64,000 nucleotides of DNA from Scleroderma bovista (taxonomy: Eukaryota > Basidiomycota > Agaricomycetes > Boletales > Sclerodermataceae): contig JAYMGJ010000426.1 in the NCBI GenBank assembly GCA_037178675.1, positions 1 through 64,000 of the forward strand, written 5' to 3'. Positions 47,460 through 57,199 of the stretch are shown here, piece by piece. How positions within the stretch are numbered: the first letter of the stretch is position 1; every line of letters begins with the position of its first letter. Made by a program: the position numbers and the translations under genes. Below the pieces are notes generated by a model that ran no database searches, was not told where the DNA came from, and worked only from the letters and a program-made list of their open reading frames with translations.

Positions 47460-47640
47460 GTCAATCATGATGCAGAACAACAACATGCGTGGCCAGCGAC
47501 ATGGCAGCATGACGATGGCACCAACGGCGACAACGAGGAGGAGGAGGACCGATGATGGCGACAACGCATGACATGAGGACGATGAGGGACACTGACGATG
47601 ACAACAGCGACAACGCACGACACGACGACAACAATGTAGT
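47460..47640 (-). repeat. Triplet-biased (GAC/AAC/ACG) repeat, opposite orientation
   Basis: The plus strand here shows GACAACG, GACGATG and GAGGAGG words, i.e. the complement of the bias at 46560-46965. If both belong to one family they are in opposite orientation. Confidence 0.4.
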
Positions 47641-47707
47641 CACATGGTAGAATAGAGTACTTTGTACAAATTATTTACTTCTAATATAGTAGATGGTGAC
47701 CTGTGAA

Positions 47708-47775
47708 TATACCCGTCGACGACATCCGTGGTGATATACACCCGGTGTACACCTGCGGGTCGACCCGTGCATATC
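47708..47775. repeat. ACCCG/CGGGT block with palindrome
   Basis: Contains the perfect 12-bp palindrome CGGGTCGACCCG at 47756-47767 and the near-palindrome ACACCCGGTGTACACC. Same word family as 47165-47245. Confidence 0.45.
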
Positions 47776-47935
47776 ATGGTTCTGTAATTGTTGTGGAGGG
47801 TACTGTCCTTCTGAACCCTCTGAAGAACTGACTACACTTTCCTACATCATGCGCCGTGCTGCATGCTCTTGACGTCCATTTGCCATTGTCACCCAACCTG
47901 CTTGTTTGGTTGCACAGAGCTTGGATGGTCTTTTA

Positions 47936-48017
47936 CAGCAGTTTGCATAAGTAATGGCACTCGCGACTTCGCCAAACAAATACAATTCATCGTGAGATTT
48001 CGTGTAGCTACCCCTAG
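47936..48017 (+). repeat. Left terminal inverted repeat (82 bp)
   Basis: Begins CAGCAGTTTGCATAAGTAAT and ends GTAGCTACCCCTAG. It matches the reverse complement of 50956-51037 at 81 of 82 positions. The transposase ATG lies 28 bp inside it. Confidence 0.96.
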
Positions 48018-48044
48018 GACTGTAGACTTTTAGCTCTCACAACT

Positions 48045-49114
48045 ATGGGCAACCGTAGAATTTCACCCGATGTCAAGCTCGCTGCCATCCATTTATACGA
48101 GCGCCGACTTCTACCTCTCCGCCAGATCCTTGAGTGTGTTGGATTTTCCCGGCGCACCTTCTTTCGTATCTTGAAGTTATTCAATGAAACTGGTGAAGTT
48201 GCCAAGCCCCGCAGCCTCGCTCTCAGCCGTCCGAGGACCTTCAATCACGAAGACCTCAACTACCTCCTCCAGCTCGTTTATCACCGGCCGAACTGGTTCC
48301 TCGACGAGCTTCAAGAGCTTGCGGAATCCAACCGTTTCATTTCAGTTCACTTCTCCACCATTCATCGTGAGCTTCAGCGTGCTGGCGTTTCCCTCAAAAA
48401 GCTTCGGAAGATCGCAAAGGAGCGTGATGAAGACCTTCGTGCTGATTTCATGCGGAAAGTAGCCCAGTATGCACCAGAGGAGATGATCTGGATCGACGAA
48501 ACCTCTAAAGATGAACGGACCTTGATTCGACGCAACGGTAGGGCCAAAAAGTCGCATCGTGCCAGCATGAAGGGGGTTTTTGTGAGAGGAAGACGGCTCA
48601 CGGCTGTTGCAGCACTGTCCATTGATGGGATAGTTGCTGGGCATGTTGTCGAAGGATCGCTTCGCCGCGCTGACTTTCTATCTTTTCTTGAGGATGCTGT
48701 GGTATGCTTTCTATTGCTATTTCATGTGATGGGCTGATTGCTATGTTTATAGCTCCCTCAATGCACACCCTACCCTGGTCCAAGAAGTATATTGATTATG
48801 GACAATGCACGGATCCACCATGGAGAAGATATCCTTGAACTCACGGCCCAATACGGTGTGTTCACACCCTATTTACTCTACTCATGCCGGTGACATCATG
48901 TTTCAATGCAGGCGTTAGATTGGAGTTCCTTCCTCCCTACTCCCCTGACTTGAATCCGATTGAGGAGGCATTTTCGAAGATCAAGGCGTGGATTCGTCGT
49001 CATGCGGACCTGCTTTCCCATGATGATGGAATCTTTTATGATCTACTACTTGCACTCGAGGTTATTACAGCGGACGATGCGCAAGGGTACATTCGCCACT
49101 CAGGCTACTTTTAG
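48045..49114 (+). CDS. Tc1/mariner-type DD34E transposase
   Basis: Exons 48045-48701, 48753-48855 and 48912-49114 give 320 aa. The N-terminus is a paired-type HTH: ISPDVKLAAIHLYERRLLPLRQILE with FSRRTFFRILKLF, then a second helix-rich part with RPRTFNHEDLNYLLQLV and STIHRELQRAG. The catalytic core has D151 in MIWIDETSKDERT, D236 in ILIMDNARIHHG and E271 in PYSPDLNPIEEAFSKIK; 34 residues separate the last two, hence DD34E. All three acids and the SPDLNPIE signature are intact, so the protein may be functional. Both introns are small (51 and 56 nt) with canonical borders and phases. It cuts and pastes the element at TA sites, in the nucleus. Confidence 0.95.
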
Positions 49115-49205
49115 CGGTACATTAGTGCAAAGCACTGTAAAATGTACACATAGCAAATGTTTTGTATTGTACACGTTGACCTGTCCACCCAACTTGAGAA
49201 AATTA
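49115..49205. other. Convergent 3' junction inside the transposon
   Basis: Only 91 bp lie between the two stop codons, so the 3' UTRs of transposase and passenger gene must nearly or actually overlap. Confidence 0.6.
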
Positions 49206-50918
49206 CTACACTCCGCACCATTGTAATACAGCATCTCGAAGCTGGGCGACCTCACCACGAAGAAGTCCGATAGCTTTGATGTCATCGAGCGACACAAAGC
49301 GTAGAGCATGGCTTGACGTGAATCCGTTGGACTGGAGCTTGATCTGTAATTCGTCAGAGAGGCTGTATGTGTGACAAAAATCAGCAAGTGAAAGGCGTGG
49401 ACCAAGGTTTGACTGTTGGGCGGCCGACAATAACATTGGTTCAGCGGAGAAGATGGAATTTGTCGCAGGTGTGACAGGTGGCTGCACTGCCAGCTGTTCC
49501 TGTGGACGACCTTGGAGCGTGTGGAGCAATTCTCCGAAGTTGAGGTTAACAGAGACTGGGGCATTGGTGGGGCCAGCCTGGGCATTGGCAGGGGTAGTCT
49601 GGGCGTTGGCGCTGGGGGGAGTCTGGGTATCTACCAACTTTCCCTTTGATCGTTCTAACTGATCACGTCGTTCCAAAAGAAGCGATTTCTTTCCCAGCTG
49701 TTCAGCCGTCGCACCATCGAACAATTTGTGATTTGGCGGCATCTCGAGTGTAGCAAATTCCGGGCTCTTCAGCTGGTGTACTGTGTAGTTAGAAGAATAA
49801 ATAAAGCTTTGATATATATCTACCATGGCTGCTGCCCAGCAGTCCAAGCGAGCAAAGTTGAGTGGAATGTGTGTTCCACCATCCGTTGCATTGATGTAAC
49901 AGTAGTTGCTGTCACAGCCGGGTTTCTTGTAGCATGCCCACCGGTTACGAATGCGATTGATATTGTCGTTGATCGGACGTTTGTCAGGATCGATATCAGA
50001 GGCCTTGGGGGCCTAGTGTTGCAACGATCAACCTAACAAACCAGGTTATGTGCTGAATACATACCTGTGTCTTCATTTTTTTGGCCTTCCGCTTTACATC
50101 AAGCCCAACTCCGTCGCTCTCTGAGCCAGAATTGATGATCTCGAGACCGTGGTTCTCTTTTTCCTTTGGATGCGATTTGCGCTGTCAATGGTGGTCAGAA
50201 AGTCGCATATATGCAGCATTGTAGTACGTACTTTTGCAAGCTGCACTGCCTTCAATTCTTGCACATACACGGTAGCTTGCTGATCTTTTGCCTTTTGAGT
50301 ACGTTCACAAAGTAAGTTGTAGTTGTCTTCATTTGTGATGGACAGCGGCTGGGGTGAGACACGAGGGATCACAAACGATACTTCGTAGTCTTCATAGGAA
50401 ATATAGTCGAGTTTCAATTTTTCATCGATCTTCACAAGTAGTTGTGCTTTCCATGTATCGAATGGAATGTCACTGTTGAGTTTGAGGTACGAATTGTGGC
50501 CGCGGCGCTTCTTCATTTCTTTGGTCCTTTCGGACGCGGGGAAGATCGAGAGGTTGAATGTGAATTTGATGGGCGCTGGTTGGACAGGCTCCTTGGGCCG
50601 AGGATTCTTCACTATAGAACACCAAATGAACAGTAATGACTAGAATCAATGCATATACGCACCTTTTTTGCCCTTGGAAGCAGCTGGAACCTCTACTGTT
50701 TGAGCATGAGCATCATGCTCTGCCAGGGTCTGCTCCAGGGCAGCTTCGTCAAGTTCACGGTCAATGCTGTCCCGGCTGAGCACCGAGTGGGAGCCTATCA
50801 TGGTTGACGAGCTGAGTTCCTCATCACTCATTGCGCTTGGTGAAGCTGGGCCTTCTGGACTGACAGGATCAGAGGTCTCGATGACGTCTGCATCTTTGTG
50901 ATTCTTTCGTGGCGGCAT
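49206..50918 (-). CDS. Transposon passenger gene, unknown: Cys cluster + SAM-like C-terminus
   Basis: Exons 50663-50918, 50232-50611, 50065-50181, 49824-50012 and 49206-49772 give 502 aa; introns are 50-52 nt and all phases fit. Residues 1-85 are acidic and Ser-rich. Residues 90-212 form a mixed alpha/beta-looking block (APIKFTFNLSIF ... YEDYEVSFVIPRV). Residues 213-251 are Lys-rich with a likely NLS (DVKRKAKKMKTQ). Residues 275-310 read RWACYKKPGCDSNYCYI...H, a CX5CX4C cluster with a nearby His that could bind metal, then LDCWAAAMLKSPEFATLEMPPNHKLF. Residues 340-445 are low-complexity. The last 55 residues (LSLADFCHTYSLSDEL ... LRFVSLDDIKAIGLLRGEVAQLRDAV) resemble a SAM domain. I recall similar W.C...C...CY/SAM proteins in many Agaricomycetes, without a function. 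Confidence 0.85.
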
Positions 50919-50955
50919 GGTTTACGAGTATGATAGAGTACAGTGAAGTGTCACG

Positions 50956-51037
50956 CTAGGGGTAGCTACACGAAATCTCACGATGAATTGTATTTGTTTG
51001 GCGAAGTCGTGAGTGCCATTACTTATGCAAACTGCTG
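50956..51037 (-). repeat. Right terminal inverted repeat (82 bp)
   Basis: Reverse complement of the left TIR with a single mismatch; ends ...CAAACTGCTG before the flanking TA. The passenger gene ATG lies 37 bp inside it. Confidence 0.96.
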
Positions 51038-51382
51038 TAATTCATACACATAATGTTGTTGAAATGACAATTTCGAGGCATCAGAAATGTAAATCACAAG
51101 GCTTTAGAAGGCATGGCCAACTTATGAATAACTGGGGTGGAGTAGTAAGACATTAACAAATGTTTGCGAGTTGGACAGGTTGTCCATCCAAGTCCAAAGA
51201 GGGTAGAAAACGCATATTTATTTTGTTTATTTAACAGCAACAGCAACCAATAGCACGTTCTTACGGTTTTAGTGATGTCATCAAGCCAACTCTTCGTCAA
51301 CATGTTCCGTTTCCTCAACGTCGTGCAACGTGTACAACTCAGGTCACACATTTCCATGATTTGAATTATTCCCCTCTCGGAC

Positions 51383-51388
51383 TATAAA
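51383..51388 (+). promoter_or_regulatory. TATA box of the small secreted protein gene
   Basis: TATAAA sits 38 bp upstream of the ATG at 51426, an ordinary fungal distance given a short 5' UTR. Confidence 0.6.
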
Positions 51389-51425
51389 ATGCAGGCATGA
51401 GGTCCTTGTCCACCTGACTTTCGAA

Positions 51426-51733
51426 ATGAAGTTCCATTTCCTCAGCGTCTTGCCGATCCTCTTGTCGCGCATTGCCTTCGGAGCTCCCAATGGTGTCTCG
51501 CTCTTTGACGAACGCGAGACGAATGTCATGCCGGAACTGTTGTTACGGCGTGATATTACTAAACTCGTATCGAGAGATTTCTGGTGTGGTCATGGGCGCC
51601 GTCAGTGGTGTTATATTCAGCTCAACCTGTACTCACCGTATTGACAGACCTGTGCTACGTATTTTTCTGTGTCGAGAATGGCTACCACTGTGTGCGTGCC
51701 CATGAGTGGACCATACCAGTTGACCGATACTGA
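51426..51733 (+). CDS. Small secreted cysteine-containing protein
   Basis: Exons 51426-51600 and 51648-51733 give 86 aa. Residues 1-21 (MKFHFLSVLPILLSRIAFGA) are a clear signal peptide. A pro-like stretch follows, with LLLRRD, a possible Kex2-type site. The C-terminal 35 residues read FWCGHGRHLCYVFFCVENG and then YHCVRAHEWT: four Cys in 15 residues, which could form two disulfides. It is not recognisable as a known effector, hydrophobin or pheromone. A TATAAA box upstream supports expression. It begins 389 bp beyond the right end of the transposon, in a gene-poor repeat-rich zone, a setting typical for fast-evolving secreted proteins of fungi. The splice choice is inferred; unspliced, the ORF stops at 51644. 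Confidence 0.6.
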
Positions 51734-52559
51734 TGGCGTATGCGTTTCTTAGTGTAGCCCTTCCCGCTCTTGTCCAGATGGTAAATCCTGCTGCGGCCAT
51801 GAATGCTGCGGCTAAGGTGCTTACATAACTTGCCATGTTCAGAATAGATGTAAGATTTTTATCATAGCAAACCTTTTATCGCGCTACTTACATTTCCCAT
51901 CTAGGCTGTCCGAATGGGACCCCATGCGTTAGAAATAGTAATTGCCTCACATGATTTCGTTCCTTTTCGTGCTGCAGTATGTAGGAATTATTTGATGTCG
52001 CTTGACCGGTCATTCCAATTGCATTGCTTCACGACGACAAAGCATATTGTCCAGCTGACAATTTAGGGATATCCCCGTGGCAATCACTGGACACCGTATC
52101 AACAGACGTGAAGCTCGGGTGGCCCATCCTTTCTACCTTCTGAAATTGCCCACTGAAATAATATGAGAAGACACAGACCAGATCTCCAACAGGCCTGACT
52201 ATTGCGACCTGATGCGTACCACTTGCGATTGCCAGTCCATTCGACAAAGGGAAGGGCGATGTATCAGCAAACTTGTCTGTATTTCGGATCAGTGGCTGCT
52301 CTCTCGAGACTCTTGCAAAGTCGTTTTATTTACTTGACGTAGTAAAGGTCACTGCGACTGGAAATTTATGTGCTTTTGAAATTTGAATATCCTAGTACTT
52401 TACACTTGGGGAGGCGCCAGCAGCCACCTTGCTTGGTCGAGCTCACTCCCCCCCTTTCTCCCCATCTAGGATGACACCACCACTCCACCTACAACATGCA
52501 TGTAGCTAGTTCACTAGATATATTATGAATAGTATACATAGTGCATGTAATGATATGCT
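51734..52559. other. Gene-free stretch
   Basis: Only short ORFs; none has a recognisable domain or a splice partner. No repeat boundary seen. Confidence 0.45.
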
Positions 52560-53070
52560 AATATACCCTTCGACACCCCGGGCTAAGTTGGTTGGTGTGG
52601 GTCAGCTGTGGGTTGGGCCTAGGTTGGTACTAGGTAGTCGGATACCTGCGGGTTTGCTCGCAGGGAAGGCAGGCAGCAAGGGTTGCCGTCGCCGTCTGTC
52701 GTCGTGCTGCTGACTGCGTGGTGGAGATGGAAGAGGTCATGTCATTGGTGTATCGCTGCCTGGTGGTAATAGCCGTCGTTGTGACTGTCGTCATCGTCGT
52801 CCCCAGTGGGGTGGTGGTGACCGCCGATGACATCGTTGCGCTGCCAGTTGCAAGGCAGTGGTAGTAATGTTGGCGTGGCGCTGGCTACACGGGTGGTTGT
52901 GGAGGTGATGTCACTGGTTCACGCGATGTTCCCCATCGGCAGTGGCTATACGGTGCTGCAAGCAGGTCGTCCTCGTCCTTGCCATCTTTGGTGGTGTGGA
53001 CTGGTGGTGGACTGGTGGCGGCGGCGGTAGTCGTCATCATGGCGGTTGTAGGTGAATTGACAGCTGCTAT
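52560..53070 (+). repeat. Triplet-biased (GTC/GTT/GGT) degenerate repeat
   Basis: The plus strand is rich in GTCGT, GGTGGT and TGCTG words over about 500 bp, in the same style and orientation as 46560-46965, and starts with CGGG- and GGGT-rich words like those at 47165 and 47708. Short ORFs in it are by-products of the triplet bias. Confidence 0.4.
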
Positions 53071-53463
53071 GACCCGTTGTATTACTGGACACACGAAAGA
53101 ATATAGTAAGTAAAGACAAATAGACGGCCTGAGCGTGTTTCCTGAGAATTTCTTTGGGTACGCGTCGCAACAAGTGTGCTGTCATCGAGGTGGGCGCAGG
53201 GCGAGGGGTGAACGTCCAAGGTCACCGTGCTCGATTAAGGACTAGAACCTTGTACTACAACATTCGGCTCTGGTTTTTGCGACACGACAGGGGCTGCACT
53301 TTCTCACGAATATTGGGTTGAGATTAACCTCGCCAAGCAAGGTAATGTTATTTTGCCTTTAGGCGGCGACTGCCGGTAGTATAGGGGGCGCGTTCTCACG
53401 ATTTTTGGGGGGCCATAGGACCTTGCCCAAGCAAGGTGATAAGTCATTGTAAACACCTCCATC
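53071..53463. other. Upstream region of the dioxygenase gene
   Basis: Two phrases, ACCT(C)GCCAAGCAAGGT and ACCTTGCCCAAGCAAGGTGAT, lie at about 53328 and 53411, each following a (C/G)TTCTCACGA(A/T)(T)T phrase, so a ~85-bp unit seems to be duplicated. No gene seen. Confidence 0.4.
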
Positions 53464-54964
53464 ATGGTCCATCATACACTCGAGTATCTCTCCCAGGAAC
53501 AAGTGCACCTAGTCAGTAAAATCCTCAGACCTGCACAATAACCAACGCCGACGCATTTTCTCCCACATATCTCCAGTTCTATCGAAACGGGTACTATACT
53601 AGTTCTTCTCCAGTCTGTTGTGTAGGCACACTAACTTGGTTGCCCAGTTATGTTAGAATTCCAGCATTTTTGTCCAAGGACGAAGTCAATTCATTACTTT
53701 TGCGGTCAAGGGAATTGTTGGACCAATTCAATCCAGAAGACCACCCTCTTGTGAGGACTGTTCTTCTAATCCGATTGAAGTTAGTGTATCGCTCTGCATA
53801 GACAAAGTTTACAACTTCCGACGATAACCATGTCGGGGACGAGTACTTCCTCAACTCCGGAGATAAGATTCGCTACTTCCTAGAAGAGGGCGCAGTGGAC
53901 AAGGACGGACATCTCACCAAAGAGAAGGCGAAAGCTATCAACAAAATTGGCCATGGTATGTTGAGATCTCTGCACCAGAGACTTGAATACACAGATCTAA
54001 ACTAGATCCATAGGGTTACACCTCCTAGATCCTGTCTTCCGCAAAGTCACGCTGGAAAACAAGGGGCTTAAATTAGTGGCGAAAGACCTTCGTTTCCATC
54101 ACGACCCTGTCGGTGAGCTATTTTATCCATAATACCAGTGGACAGTGACGGTGTTCAATTTGGACGTATCACGTATCGCATACAAGCACTCCAATCCATG
54201 CTGATCTTTAAACAACCAGAAATTGGAGGTGCAGGTGTGTGGCCACACGTCATTTTCGGATTCGTGCAATGATTAAAGCAGTGGGTCCTAGTCCCTGAAC
54301 ACAATGACTCGTGAGTTGTTCTCGGTGCATGGATCCCTCCTACTCATCCAGGTCGCCATATCTGCGACGGCAAAGGACATTTCTGGTGGGATGACCGTGC
54401 ACGCTCCGCTTGGTTTCGTCTGACATGGACCGTTTATAGTATACGTCTCCGCCTACTGCCCTGGGCTTCTGGATAGCTTTAGAGCGGTGCACAGAAGTAA
54501 ACGGAGCTCTGTCATTTCTACCCGGGTCTCATCTTTTCACCCCGATTACCAAGCGTTTCATGCGGCTCCCTAGTGGTGGAACTGGATTTGAGTCGATCGC
54601 GTCTCTGGTGCTGCCAAAATCAGACACCAGTCATACAGCAAAGCACACCACCCAGAGCTCAGCTGCGGAAGGGAAATACGTATTAGAAACGTGTGAGCCG
54701 GGTAAGAGCCTAGCAAATGCTATTGACTTCCCATTTACAAGACTGGGTATTGCAGGGGACTTGATCATCATTCACGGCAGCGTCTTGCATAAATCCGAGA
54801 GAAACACAAGTTCTCGGACTCGTTATGCGTATACTTTTCACATGATCGATTCGCCTCCTCATGCCGAGTATGATGAGAGAAACTGGCTCCAACCTACTAT
54901 GGGGCCCTTTCCAAAGGTACTTGATGCCCCAAACGAAGAACCAATTTCAATATGCGAATTTTGA
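53464..54964 (+). CDS. Phytanoyl-CoA dioxygenase family protein (PHYHD1-like)
   Basis: Nine exons (53464-53511, 53577-53590, 53648-53750, 53802-53955, 54014-54112, 54187-54234, 54292-54310, 54376-54385, 54440-54964) give 339 aa. The family uses Fe(II) and 2-oxoglutarate to hydroxylate or demethylate small molecules. Visible: QVHLFYRNGYVRIPAFLSKDE at the start, [37 protein letters not shown] (cited by position 165-200) with the HxD iron ligands (H-N-D), LPGSHL, and IIIHGSVLHKSERNTSSRTRYAYTFH with the distal His and the 2OG-binding Arg. The HxD motif is assembled from exons of 48, 19 and 10 nt, so it is invisible in the ORFs. A separate human PHYHD1 substrate is unknown. Confidence 0.88.
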
Positions 54965-55038
54965 AACTGAATGGTGTATCTTGGTGTACAAATGCTAATA
55001 CCAGCATGGTTACTGCTTTCTTTATCTTACCGCTGTAT

Positions 55039-57032
55039 CTAGAATACTTGTACTCTCGCCCTCTCAAGTACAGTATCTGGTGTCAGGTTGTACAGCTCAT
55101 CCATGAGTGCTGAGAAAAAGGATCCTGAACCTCGTACTTCTGGTCGTGATGCTGCGATCTCTGCTGCTATGGTGAGTACTAAAATGCTGTGAACAATGTT
55201 CCATGAAAATCTAGCATGATCCCCACGAGGTTGTCACTTACCCTCCAACTGCCCCTAGTAACATATCTCCTCTTACTAGTTTTCCAAAACCGTCTTCAAT
55301 ACGTGCCTGTGTCCAGGCACCGGCACAGAACGTAGCAATGCATGTGCCTACCATACACCCAGATCCCGTTATGTTACCAAGTAGCTTGTGCCCATTATCG
55401 AGCTTGATAACGGTCACACCGTCTGATACCCAATCTGTTGGGCCAGTTAAAGCAATCACACAACCTAGAAAATAAGGTAGACATGAGCCTAAAAGGTTTT
55501 TTTATGAAAGGGTGACATACGTTCCCTGAGCGCCAGCTCTTTCACGAACTTTGCAGGATCTACGAACCCAGAGCCTACACTATCCACACCTTTAGCCTGA
55601 ACCTATACAGATCATTAACGGATCGTTGCTATCAAGTGAATGTAGGTGCGACATTGACCTCCTCGGATTCAGCCAATGCGGCAAGTTCTGCTGCGTTGCC
55701 TTTGATGACACTGGCTTGCCAGTTATCCAATAAATGGGCTGCTGTCCGCCGTCGGAAGTGGGTCGCTCCTACACCGACGGGATCGAAGACGACGGGTTTA
55801 CTTTCCCGATTAGCGTACTTCCCTGCAAGCATCATGCCTTCCTTGTCTGTGACTGTACCAAAGTTGATGAGTAGTGCACCCAATACGCGACTAAGGTCCT
55901 CCATTTCCTCTGAGGCAGTGGCCATGATGGGACTTGCGCCTAATGCTAGGGTGACATTTGCAGATTGGTTTGTGACGACAACGTTCGTAATCTATGTAAC
56001 TGAGAAAACAGGAGGGAGAAAGAGAAAGACACCAACCTGGTGGACAAGAGGGTTGTGGGCACGAATGGCACGGATCAGGCCGATCACGCCCGCTTTGACA
56101 GAATCAGCAGTATACATAGGCGAAGACCATGCCTTCTCTTGCTGCCCAAGTTGAGCAGACCAGCTTGTGTACGCTTCTCGAAGCGTTCGTGCACTTCTAT
56201 AGGGATCCCGGGATGCTACGATCTCAGAAACGACGGCGATCCCGTCCAACCGATGGCCTGAAGGAGAGACGCTTCCATGCAGCGTTCTCAGCAAATTGTC
56301 TGACTTGATTCCTCCTGGTTACCCAGGCGAGTTCAGCTAGTGTCCTTCATAACGACCACGGTGGAATGCTTCATACCAATTGCTACTGCTTTCACATCGG
56401 TTCCGTCCAACGCGGAGAGGAAGCTTCCTACCCCTCGTACTCCTATCACTGGATTTGTGAGCTCCTTGGTATGAGTTGTCCAGACAGCGCCGATGCCAAT
56501 ATAATCGGCACGATCCTCCACCGCCTTCTTCAAGTGATCCAGATTGTTGCAGGAGACACCAATGATCGCGTTTTGGGGAAGGAGAGTTCGTGCAACGTGG
56601 ACTGGCATATCTGTCTGACCGAGGTGTACTCCATCGGCATGAACGGCTAGAGCGATATCGACTCTGTCATTGATGATAAGCGGGACTTTGTACTTGTCAC
56701 ACAACATTTTAGACTGCCGAGCTATCTTGAAAAACTGGGATTGAAATATAGGGATACGCAATCTGAGAGGCGGGTTTAACGTACTTCCAATGTATCTGCC
56801 TTTTTCTCTCGGATCTGGACAATGGTTACACCTCCCCGCAAGGACTGGTATGGAATGGTCAATCCTCTCGTACTCCGGGATGAAGAAGAGGGAACCAACT
56901 TCTTCCAAAGAGTCGAGATAAGTCTGTAAACAATTCATTTGAGTGAAGGAGATTCTATTGCGAATGCCTAACCGTTCCCTCAGGAAGCAGATCTCGTCCA
57001 GTAACGAGATATAATGAGTAGTCGATAGCCAT
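55039..57032 (-). CDS. THI6: Bifunctional thiamine phosphate synthase / hydroxyethylthiazole kinase THI6
   Basis: Nine exons (56973-57032, 56896-56923, 56785-56831, 56377-56734, 56037-56314, 55659-55991, 55521-55602, 55242-55464, 55039-55186) give 518 aa. The N-terminal ThiE half joins HMP-PP and THZ-P to thiamine phosphate: MAIDYSLYLVTGRDLLPEG, VTIVQIREKKADT, LIINDRVDIALAVHADGVHLGQ and AIIGVSCNN. The C-terminal ThiM half phosphorylates hydroxyethylthiazole: ITNVVVTNQSANVTLALGASP, VVFDPVGVGATHFRR, KGNAAELAAL, VGSGFVDP and GNITGSGCMVGT (the catalytic Cys is here). The 28-nt second exon and the 47-nt third exon hide the start from ORF finders. I see no TPP riboswitch-like structure, but did not fold the introns. 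Convergent with the dioxygenase gene, 74 bp apart. Confidence 0.96.
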
Positions 57033-57199
57033 CTTCCTGTGTCTCACTGGTAGCGCGCACTGTAACAACTCGAGCTTCGGTCGTAATGGATGCTATGATT
57101 GCGGGAAGTTATAAGTTATGCCACTTATGTAAGTGTCATCTGGTAATCAAAATTGACTGGAAACTGTTCGTGTAAGTGACCTATAGGTGCCAAGATTTC
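57033..57199. promoter_or_regulatory. THI6 promoter / 7TM gene 3' region
   Basis: 167 bp. TCACTGGTAGCGCGCACTGT at about 57045 looks faintly like a tRNA A box, but no B box or cloverleaf follows. No other element recognised. Confidence 0.4.

Larger units (their letters stand above)
47936..51037 (+). mobile_element. Complete two-gene Tc1/mariner-type DNA transposon
   Basis: The 3,102-bp element is bounded by 82-bp terminal inverted repeats that differ at one position (C/T transition near base 28) and is flanked on both sides by TA (47934-47935 and 51038-51039), the expected target-site duplication of the Tc1/mariner superfamily. It carries a DD34E transposase (48045-49114, plus strand) and a second gene of unknown function (49206-50918, minus strand). 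Both open without frameshift after intron removal. The near-identical TIRs and intact genes indicate a young, possibly active copy. Standard Tc1/mariner elements are 1-2.5 kb with one gene, so the passenger gene makes this copy unusual. Confidence 0.93.

Noticed and set aside
57040..57110. tRNA-like A-box phrase
   Set aside because: No B box (GGTTCGANNCC) and no cloverleaf can be drawn from the following bases.
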